From NCBI GenBank assembly GCA_016713305.1, contig JADJPK010000010.1, positions 234,710 to 298,709 on the forward strand: a stretch of 64,000 nt of DNA, in the 5' to 3' direction. Positions 45,260-53,230 of this stretch are shown piece after piece. The stretch is from Betaproteobacteria bacterium (GTDB lineage: Bacteria; Pseudomonadota; Gammaproteobacteria; Burkholderiales; Ga0077523). Numbering within the stretch: position 1 is the stretch's first letter; each line of letters starts with the position of its first letter. The translations under genes and the position numbers were made by a program. The notes beneath the pieces are model-generated. The model did no database searches. It saw nothing but the letters and a program-made list of their open reading frames with translations, and was not told the DNA's origin.

Positions 45260-47047
45260 TTATTCGGTCGCCCCCCGGCTGAAGCTCACCCATTCGGCGG
45301 TCAGCAGAATCAGGGCGAATCCGAGCAGCAGGACGCCCGGCTCCGGCCACGAAGCGGCGGCGGCCGCCCCTTCACCCTCGCGAAGCGCGCCCCCAGGGAG
45401 CCTCCGATGGTTGATCTGCGCCATGCGCAGGTCGTTGGCGTTCACCACGACCATCCGTTCATCCTGTCCGCTCCGCGCCCAGTACACCCCCGGTCGGGGT
45501 GCCTCGAACAAGGTGCGGTCCGGGGTCCATGTCGTAGCCACCCGGCTGCCCGCCAACTCGAAGACCTGCGCGTCCCTGACCGGGAGGTCAACCCAGCCCA
45601 CGCTGGCGCTCGTCACTGACGGGCCCGGCGCGAGCCAGTTCACGGCGTTGCCCAGGAACACCGGAAAGCCCGCCTGCAAAGGCAGATTCGAGTCTTCCAG
45701 TGCAAAGCCGACAGCCGCCCATCGGGCGCTGGCCTGGCCCGCCAGAATGACGGCTCCACGCGTTCCTCCGCGATCATCCGCCGTCACTACCGAGCGTCCT
45801 TCGGGTGCGGGGGTGACACGCGCCGCGTCCACCCTCACCGAGCGCCACGCGACCCCCGAGGCAAGCGGATGTACGTCGTCCCAGGCAAGCCTCGACAGCT
45901 TGCCCGCGGTTCGCCACCTTGCATCGAGCCAACGTGAAGGCGGAGGCCGGAACAGCAACGCGCCGGCCACGGGAGGATCGGGGGGCGCAAATCGATCGAA
46001 GACAAACGTATCGAAGGAGGACGACGGGAGCTGTCTCGCGGGACTCTGCACGGCCAGCGCGACGCCGGGCAGCACACGCAGCGAGTCTTCCAGCTGCGCA
46101 TTGCCCGCCGTGACGAGCAGGACCCGCTTCTCCCGGTGCGGCAGAACGAGGCAGTACGCCGAGTCGTCGAGTTCGAAGGCATCGCCCGGCGCCGAGATGT
46201 GCGCACGCAGGGGTCCCTTCGCAACGCTCGTCACGTCCAGGCTCAGGTTGGTCGCGGTCTCGCCCGCCACCGTCAACTGCCGCGTCACGCGAAAGCCTTC
46301 GGTGCCACGCACTTCGAGTGCGACAGACTTCGCCCCGGTACCGGTGTTGGCGATCTGCAGGAACGCTTCGTAACGTGTCGGTGCCCCGGGCACCGGACGC
46401 GCCTCGAACCCGGTGATGGCCACGTTGTCGGCCGCCTCGAAGACCGACCGCACCGCGATTCCCGGCGGGACGCCATCGAGTCCCACGCCATCGGTGAACA
46501 GATGCGCACCGCCCGTCTCGTCGGCGAGCGGCAGCGGCGGGACACGCCCCGTCACGAGGGTCGAAAGCCGCACGTCGGTCAGATGCGCGAGGGCCCGGTC
46601 GCGCGAAACAAGACCCGCGGGCACCGTCCCGCTGCCCGTGGTGTCGAGCAGAAGCACCTCTCCGGTGGCGGGAAGCTGCGAGATGAGCGTCCGCGCAGAT
46701 TCCAGAGCGCGGTTCCAGCGGGTGCTTCCGTCCGACGTGCGTGCCGCCATGGAGACGGTGTTGTCGAGGACCACCGCGATTCGCTGCCTCGCGCCCCCTG
46801 CGTGGGGCCGTGCCGCCGCGAGCGCGAGACTCAATCCCGTCAGCAAGGCGAGAACGAGCGAGACGATCCACCGCCGGCGCCGGTGATGCGGGCGCCGGCT
46901 TCCGGCGGCGCGCTGCCACAGGAGGGTGGACGCCACCAGCATCCGTACGCGCACCGGCTTCACGAGAAACAGCAAGCCGATGACGGCCGCGACGCCCGCC
47001 AGCAAGCCGTACGCCAGCGGCGATGGAAGCGAGAAGAAACTCAGCAT
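45260..47047 (-). CDS. BatA-like membrane protein (module 2)
   Basis: A 595-residue protein with the BatA N-terminus (MLSFFSLPSPLAYGLLAGVAA, then VASTLLWQRAAGSRRP) and a second helix WIVSLVLALLTGLSLALA. The VWA-like domain has the MIDAS weakened to DNTVS (IAVVLDNTVSMAARTSDG). A long periplasmic part and a C-terminal helix VLLLGFALILLTAEWVSF follow. The reading frame is intact, unlike its module 1 counterpart. The ATG is 100 bases after the preceding gene. Confidence 0.82.
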   Translation of the reverse strand: MLSFFSLPSPLAYGLLAGVAAVIGLLFLVKPVRVRMLVASTLLWQRAAGSRRPHHRRRRWIVSLVLALLTGLSLALAAARPHAGGARQRIAVVLDNTVSMAARTSDGSTRWNRALESARTLISQLPATGEVLLLDTTGSGTVPAGLVSRDRALAHLTDVRLSTLVTGRVPPLPLADETGGAHLFTDGVGLDGVPPGIAVRSVFEAADNVAITGFEARPVPGAPTRYEAFLQIANTGTGAKSVALEVRGTEGFRVTRQLTVAGETATNLSLDVTSVAKGPLRAHISAPGDAFELDDSAYCLVLPHREKRVLLVTAGNAQLEDSLRVLPGVALAVQSPARQLPSSSFDTFVFDRFAPPDPPVAGALLFRPPPSRWLDARWRTAGKLSRLAWDDVHPLASGVAWRSVRVDAARVTPAPEGRSVVTADDRGGTRGAVILAGQASARWAAVGFALEDSNLPLQAGFPVFLGNAVNWLAPGPSVTSASVGWVDLPVRDAQVFELAGSRVATTWTPDRTLFEAPRPGVYWARSGQDERMVVVNANDLRMAQINHRRLPGGALREGEGAAAAASWPEPGVLLLGFALILLTAEWVSFSRGATE

Positions 47048-47147
47048 GGGATCCTGCGGGGGCGCCTGGATGCGAAAGCCGGGCCCGACCCTTCGGCCTT
47101 CGCTCGCCCTTCGTTGCTGCCGGAGTGCGCGAACGTCGCTGCGTCGA

Positions 47148-48668
47148 TCACTTTTCCCGCCCGTGCTCGAGCACGAAGTAACGCTTGACCGTGCCCCGGT
47201 AGGCAACCGGAACCTTCTCGTTCGACACCGCGGCGTCACTCCTGCCTCTTGCCACGGCCGCGGTGGCACTCAACTCGATCCGGGCGGCCTGCGCGCGGCT
47301 GGCCTCATAGAAGCCTTCGCTTTCCTCGGATGCCGCCTGTCCGCCACCCGAACCGGCCACGAGACGATCGAGCTTGACGGCGAGACGCTCCGTCTTTCTG
47401 CCGTGCAGCGTCTCCGGCTCCGAGAGCGGCGCATCGGGCGGCGCGTCGTCGCCATCGTCCCCGGTCTGGTTGATATTGACTCTCATGCCATCGGTGCCGC
47501 CGCTGATGTTGGCCTTGCCGCCCCCTCCTGGCGAAGGCGGCTCCGACGCGCTTCTGCTGGGCGCGGGTCTGTCACCGTCGAGCGATGGCGCGAGCTGCTG
47601 CATCGCCTGGCTCATCTCGCTCATCGTCGTGTGTTCCTGCAGCGCATCCTGCCGCTCCACGCCTTGACCTGCGCCGGAACGCGCTTCCGCAAGATCGGCT
47701 CCGAGTTCGGCGCGTGGCGTCTGCGCACTGCCCTTTCCCAGAAATGACTGCACTCGTTCGACCGCACCACGCGCCAGTTCGGCAGACAGCTCGAGCGCGC
47801 GCTCCAGTGCCCCTCCCGGCCCTGAATCTGCGGCCTCGCCCGCATCGGACGCCTCTTGAACGCCCGCGTGTCCTCCGCGCGGCCCGTTCTCGCGACGAGG
47901 GCCACCCGGCGTCGTGTCGTCTGCCGGATCGGGCCCGCTTCGCACGTCGCGAGCAGGGCGTTCCACCACCGCACCCGCGTCCGCGGGCAGTGCGCGAAGC
48001 GTTCGCGTTCCTTCGGCATGCGGATCCGCCCTTCCCTGTTCTTCGCTCTGCGCCCATTCCGGCGCGGAATTCGAGAGTGCGGTCCGGCTGCCGTCCCCCC
48101 ATTCCGCGTTCGCATCTGCGCTCGTCGGGTGACCGCCACCCGACCGGAACGCAAGCAGTCCGACCGCCAGCACCAGCAATCCGATGCCCACGGCCCGGAC
48201 CGGCCCGCCGGTCGGCCGCAAGGAAATCATCGAGACGGCATCGATACCCTGCAGTGTGCGTATGGCGCGAGCGAGGAGCGCCGATTCCCATTCGGTCACC
48301 GACACGCGGGACGCGAACCAGCACGCGCTCTTCAGTTCATCCTTGAGATCCGCCCTTTCGTCCAATTCGGCTGCCACGGAATGCGCAGACGGGCGCCGCG
48401 ACAGAATCCAGATGCATCGGATCAGCGCGACGCACGCCATTGCCAGGAACACCGGACGCAGTGCGAGCGCCACGCCCTGTGAAGGGTGCATCGCGATCAG
48501 CACAAGATACAGGCCGCCCAGCACGCATAGAGAACTCGTCATCCACGCGAACGCGCGAAGGACCTCGCGCGTTCTCACGCGATGGCCGGCAGGCTGAAGC
48601 GCCGCGAGCAGTGACCGATCAGTGATATCGAAAGCCAAGGCAGCCGGAGGGTTCGTGCGAATCGTCAC
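47148..48668 (-). CDS. large membrane protein with low-complexity region (module 2)
   Basis: About 506 residues from the GTG at 48668. It has two helices (WMTSSLCVLGGLYLVLI and ALRPVFLAMACVALIRCIW), the segment ELDERADLKDELKSACWF, a third helix (VGIGLLVLAVGLLAF) and a long Ala/Arg/Gly/Ser region. It ends in the KRYFVLEHGREK motif. It matches the module 1 protein at both ends. The GTG start has only a weak ribosome site, so the true start may be slightly different. It heads module 2 and is transcribed divergently from the sulfatase-like gene. Confidence 0.72.
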   Translation of the reverse strand: MTIRTNPPAALAFDITDRSLLAALQPAGHRVRTREVLRAFAWMTSSLCVLGGLYLVLIAMHPSQGVALALRPVFLAMACVALIRCIWILSRRPSAHSVAAELDERADLKDELKSACWFASRVSVTEWESALLARAIRTLQGIDAVSMISLRPTGGPVRAVGIGLLVLAVGLLAFRSGGGHPTSADANAEWGDGSRTALSNSAPEWAQSEEQGRADPHAEGTRTLRALPADAGAVVERPARDVRSGPDPADDTTPGGPRRENGPRGGHAGVQEASDAGEAADSGPGGALERALELSAELARGAVERVQSFLGKGSAQTPRAELGADLAEARSGAGQGVERQDALQEHTTMSEMSQAMQQLAPSLDGDRPAPSRSASEPPSPGGGGKANISGGTDGMRVNINQTGDDGDDAPPDAPLSEPETLHGRKTERLAVKLDRLVAGSGGGQAASEESEGFYEASRAQAARIELSATAAVARGRSDAAVSNEKVPVAYRGTVKRYFVLEHGREK

Positions 48669-48851
48669 GACAGGAAATTTTCTCGACGATTTCGGGTGAA
48701 CTTCAATGCGAGACGACAACGATGCGAACGATGCTATCACGGTCGATTTGGCACAACGCAGATTCGCGTCCGGCACGTGCTGGTCGGCCACCGCACTCGA
48801 CCCACATCGCACAGATTGAATGCCGAAATGCCGGACACGGGAGCACCACGG

Positions 48852-50279
48852 ATGTCGAAACTGATCGCCCTCGCGAGAACATTCGCACGAACAATCGCAG
48901 GATCATTCGTTGCAGCAGCGGCATGCTGTTTCGCTGCTCCCCATGGCGAGGCCGCGCCCAGCATCGTCTACATCCTGGCCGACGACCTCGGCTGGAAGGA
49001 CGTCGGATTCCATCGGGGCACGATCCCGACGCCTCACCTCGATCGCCTCGCCCGGGAAGGAGCCGTTCTCAATGCGCTCTATGCGCAACCCCATTCGTCG
49101 CAGACGCACGCGGCGGTGATGACCGGCCGCTATCCGATGCGGTATGGATTCCAGACGATGTCGATCGTGCCTGCGAACACGTTCGGCCTGCCGAAGGACG
49201 AGCGCACGCTTGCCGAAGCACTGAAGGAGGCTGGGTACGCGACCGCGTACATCGGCCATTGGCGGCTCGGGCATGCGCGCCAGGAATTCTGGCCTACCCG
49301 GCGGGGATTCGATCACTTCTTCGGCAGCCTGTCCCCGCAGGGCCAGGCCGCGTCCGCGCGAGCGGGCGCGCCTCAGTGGAGACGCGACGAATCGACTTTC
49401 CCGTTCAAGCGGGGCAACGACGCCACCGACCTGCTTGCGAAAGAAGCGGTGCGTGTCGTCGAACGCCACGACAAGCGCCGCCCTCTGTTCATGATGCTGT
49501 CTCTGCCGGTCCCCGCGTCGGGCGAAGCACCTGCACAACTGTCAGCGCAGTTCCGCGACGTGTCCGACCCCGCGAGACGCGGATACGCCGCGGCGGTGGC
49601 TGCGATGGACCGGGCGGTGGGTGAGGTCGTCGCGAGTCTCGAGCGTGCGGCGATGGCCGATCAGACCCTGATCGTGTTCCACAGCGACAACGGTGGCAGC
49701 GTGCCGACGCGTCTCCCGACAGGCGATGGCGACACCGCGGACGTCGCAGCGGACAACGGCGATTTTCGCGGAGGAAAGGGCAGCCTGTACGAGGGCGGAG
49801 TACGTGTCGCCTCGGTGATGCGCTGGCCGGGCCGTATCAGGCCCGAGACGATCGTCCCGCAGTTCCTTCACGTCACTGACCTCACCGCCACGGTTCTGCA
49901 GGCGGCGGAGGCGAAGACCTCGTCGCAGAAGCCACTCGACGGCAGCGACATACTGCCTCTCATCGCCGGCGGCCAAGCTTCTCCGCGCAAGCAGATGCTG
50001 ATCAACGTGGAAGACTTTCGCGGCGCCGTACGTGTGGGCGACTGGAAGCTGATTCTCCATGCGGCGCTGCCGCCCAAGGTCGAACTCTTCAATATCGGCA
50101 GGGATCCTGAGGAAGCGGAGAATGTCGCGGCGAAGTATCCCGACCGCGCAAGGGAGATGATGACAACGCTGACCGAGTACGCCTACGACATGGCACCTTC
50201 GCTCTACGTGGAAGAACTGGTCTCTGTCGAATCGGACAGGCGGCCGATCGTATGGAGACAGAATCCTGCCAGCAGGTGA
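48852..50279 (+). CDS. sulfatase-family protein with a degenerate active site
   Basis: A 475-residue exported protein of the alkaline-phosphatase/sulfatase fold (signal peptide, then YILADDLGWKDVG). The metal-ligand segments DDLGW and HSDNGG are kept. The formylglycine site, normally CxPxR, reads Ser82-Ser-Gln-Thr-His86 in QPHSSQTHAAVMTGRYP. The GKWHLG motif reads GHWRLG (Lys and His changed), and the TAPHxPL-type His is gone. It is therefore probably not an active sulfatase, or it does different chemistry. The downstream third is normal. The start is the ATG at 48852 with GGGAG upstream. Confidence 0.85.
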   Translation: MSKLIALARTFARTIAGSFVAAAACCFAAPHGEAAPSIVYILADDLGWKDVGFHRGTIPTPHLDRLAREGAVLNALYAQPHSSQTHAAVMTGRYPMRYGFQTMSIVPANTFGLPKDERTLAEALKEAGYATAYIGHWRLGHARQEFWPTRRGFDHFFGSLSPQGQAASARAGAPQWRRDESTFPFKRGNDATDLLAKEAVRVVERHDKRRPLFMMLSLPVPASGEAPAQLSAQFRDVSDPARRGYAAAVAAMDRAVGEVVASLERAAMADQTLIVFHSDNGGSVPTRLPTGDGDTADVAADNGDFRGGKGSLYEGGVRVASVMRWPGRIRPETIVPQFLHVTDLTATVLQAAEAKTSSQKPLDGSDILPLIAGGQASPRKQMLINVEDFRGAVRVGDWKLILHAALPPKVELFNIGRDPEEAENVAAKYPDRAREMMTTLTEYAYDMAPSLYVEELVSVESDRRPIVWRQNPASR

Positions 50280-50525
50280 TCCGGACGTCTGCGGCGGGCA
50301 CGGGCAGCGTCGGGAGCCTCATGGCCAGAGAACCGGGAGGTCGCCGCCTCGGCCGGCCTCCCGCAGCGCGAGAACAGCCGACGCAACGGCATCCTGCGCA
50401 AGCGAACACATCGAATCCCGACGATAGGAGAGGCATCGCACGCCCCGGCCGGCTCCGCGCCGGCAGACCTGCCGTCCGGACGAGCCACTTCGCGATGCCC
50501 TCCGCATCGGGGAGCGCCGGTTCGC

Positions 50526-50951
50526 TCAGTGCGCAGACGGCTGTGTCTGCGGTGGAGAGTCTCCGTCGGCCTGCCGCAGGGAGATGACTGCGGCGACGGC
50601 AGACCAGATGTCTTCGTCCGGCAATACTCCCTTCCACGAGGGCATCATCTTGCCCGCCCGCTTGCGGCCGTAGGTGACGGTCGCGTGAATTGCACTCCAG
50701 CTCAGATCGGTCCGGTTGCGCAGTGGTGGCGCCTTCAATCCCCGCCCTTCGGTCCCATGGCAATACCCGCCACAGGCGGTGTTGAGAAGGTTCATTCCAC
50801 GCTCGATCACTGCGGGACTGCTCAGATCGACGCCGCCCGTCTTGTCGGGAGGCGGGAGTTCGTCGGCTCCGTGTGCGGATGCTGCAAGGACGACGCTGGC
50901 GACGAACAAGGTGACCAGCTGACTACGTTGACGGATAGGAGAGATCTTCAT
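50526..50951 (-). CDS. c-type cytochrome with CxxxCH haem motif, partner of PQQ dehydrogenase
   Basis: A 141-residue exported protein with a signal peptide (MKISPIRQRSQLVTLFVASVVLAASA). Its single haem site reads Cys60-Gly-Gly-Tyr-Cys64-His65, with three residues rather than two between the cysteines. The rest (PSWKGVLPDEDIWSAVAAVISL) is class I. It follows the third PQQ dehydrogenase by 57 bases and probably receives its electrons. The 246 bases between this gene and the sulfatase gene are non-coding. Confidence 0.85.
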   Translation of the reverse strand: MKISPIRQRSQLVTLFVASVVLAASAHGADELPPPDKTGGVDLSSPAVIERGMNLLNTACGGYCHGTEGRGLKAPPLRNRTDLSWSAIHATVTYGRKRAGKMMPSWKGVLPDEDIWSAVAAVISLRQADGDSPPQTQPSAH

Positions 50952-51008
50952 GATGGCGTGTGACGTCCGGAAGGGGTTGCGCCCTTCCGGGTTCGTCAAT
51001 GACCTCGC

Positions 51009-52739
51009 TTATCGGCTGACCTTGAAGGCGAACATGGTTGCCGCCGCGGGAATCTGACCGACTTCCGGATAGATGCCCGCCGTGATGGCTGCCACGGCCG
51101 ATCCGATGCCGCTGGGCACCAGTACGTACTGCTCACCGCCCGCCATGTAGCTGATGATGCCGCCACGCGTGCCGGAACCAGTGTTGAAGCGCCACAGCTC
51201 GGTGCCGCTGCTCGCGTCGTAAGCCGAGACGATCCCCTTGATGTCGACACTGAACACAAGGTCCCCCTTGGTCGACAGAACTCCCGAGATGCGAGGGTAC
51301 TTGTCGGGCACCGTCCACAGCCTCTTGCCGGTGAGCGGATCCCACGCGTCCAGTGCGCCGTGCGCCTTGTCGCCCGGCGGATGAACCCAGGTAAGCTCGG
51401 CGCCGGCATACCAGCCCAGCGGATCCAGGGGCGGACGTTCCGGACGAACCTTCGCGACCTGGCAGATCTCCTGACGCGAATTGAACCAGACGCCGCTGTC
51501 GGGATTGTACGAACCGGGATTCCAGCTGCGGCCACCGATGATCGACGGGCAGTAAAGGTTGTCCTTGAGCGTGGAAGGATGGGTCCGGCCGATCCAGTTC
51601 ACCTGTCTTCGGATCTATGGACTGGACGTAGGTCGAGTGCTTGTTGATCTTCCAGACGTTCTGAATCTTGCCGTCAGTCCGGTCGTAGACGTAGACGTAG
51701 CCGCCCTTGCCCTGATGCAGCATCAGCTTCTTGCCGCCCTTGTTGATCAGGACGAATTCGCCGAGTGTCGCATCCAGGTCCCAGTCGTCGTGAGGATTCT
51801 CCTGGTGGTACCAGACGAGTTCGCCTGTATCCGGCCGCATCGCCAGCACCGAACTGCTGTAGAGATTGTCGCCGGGCCGCGCACCACGCCGTTCTCGCGC
51901 AGATAGCCCTTGGGTCCCTCACCCGGGGGCGCCCAGTCGAACCACGGTGAAGGGTTGGAGGTACCCCAGTAGACGAGATCGAGATCCGGGTCGTAGCTTC
52001 CCACGTGCCACGCGCCGACCCCGGCGTACTTCGCGCTGGACTCACCGTAGGAGTTCGTCCCCCAGTGCTCCTCTCCCTCCAGGACGGGATCGAAATACCA
52101 GAGCTTCTCGCCGGAGTCCTGCTTCAACCGAAGATGCCGCCCCCGCGCGTCGGGATACCGCCGCCGGTGGAGCCGAAGATGAGCTTGTCCTTCACCGCGA
52201 GCGGCGGCAGAAGTGAACATGCACCCGCACTTCAGCGTGTCCAGAAGCTGCGCTTCCCAGACCGGCTTTCCGGTCTTGATGTCGAGAGCAATGGCTCGTC
52301 CGTCGATGGTCCCCAGGAAGAGCTTGCCGTTGGCCACGGTGACGCCGCGCGAGTACGGACCGACGGGGAGTCTGTCCACGCCGTCGAGAATCTTCGGAAA
52401 GTAGTGCCAAAGCTCCTCACCGGTCCGACCGTCCACGGCGTAGATCCTGTTGTAGGACGCCGTGTAGTAGATCACGCCATCCACGGCCAGGGGCGTGCCC
52501 TGAAGGCCGGCAGCGATTTCGCCTGCCTGGTGCACCCAGGCGACGTTGAGGTTCCTGACGTTGCCGCGGTTGATCTGCGTGAGCGGGCTGTAACGGTGTG
52601 CGTCGTAGGTGCGGTGATAGCTCGGCCAGTCACCCGGTGCCGCGTTTTCTATGGTGCTCACACCTGCCGCGGAACACATCTGCGCAGTGGCAACAGCGAT
52701 GGCCGCGAACATCAATCGCGGCTTGGATATAGCAGACAT
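51009..52739 (-). CDS. PQQ-dependent alcohol dehydrogenase with lanthanide-type Asp (several frameshifts)
   Basis: A signal peptide, then PQQ propeller blades (PGDWPSYHRTYDAHRYSPLTQINRGNV, SIDPKTGE, NTGSGTRGGIISYMAGGEQYV). The catalytic segment is PHDDWDLDATLGEF: the Asp two residues after the catalytic Asp is the lanthanide-coordinating position of XoxF/PedH-type enzymes. There is no haem domain. The frame changes at about 52200 and 52125 (a compensating pair), 51885 and 51600. The pieces join into a full-length protein of about 575 residues. RBS AAGGAGGAG precedes the ATG at 52739. Either the sequence has errors or this copy is decaying; the conservation favours errors. Confidence 0.78.
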
Positions 52740-53230
52740 TGCTGCACTCCTCCTTCTCGTGGATGGGCGGTGACGGCCCGTCGGTAACGAGCCGTCCCTT
52801 CGTGCGGAACTCGCGCCCGGCAAAGGCATCTGCGTTCCGCGCCGGCTAAGCTAAAGGCGCATTCCGTGCGGACCAATGGAGGACCTCTTGAAAGAAGCAG
52901 AGAATTATTCCTGCGTAGCGTGCAGTGGGCATGCGGGAGACGACACAGCGTGGAAGACAAGCGTCCGTGACGAACCTGGAATCCGCCGATGCGGCACAAG
53001 CCGTTTCGCAACCGACGCGTCGAAGAGAACCTGGTAGGGGAAGTCGTTTCCGGGGCACCGGCATGTTCGAGGAGCACCGGGGCCGATCTCGAGACGCGCC
53101 GGGCAGGAATCGGCCCGGCGTCGAGCGCACGGGCGATCCGCAGGCCATGGCCCGGCGTTCGGGCGGCCAGGCGATCGATCGCTCTCTGGCGATGCAGAAA
53201 CGATCGGCCCCGAAGTGCACTTGCGTGCGA
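52740..53230. other. non-coding region upstream of the third PQQ dehydrogenase
   Basis: About 490 bases carrying the dehydrogenase promoter and the 3' side of the giant RTX gene. No gene is supported; plus-strand frames continue into antisense shadows of the RTX region. Confidence 0.4.
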
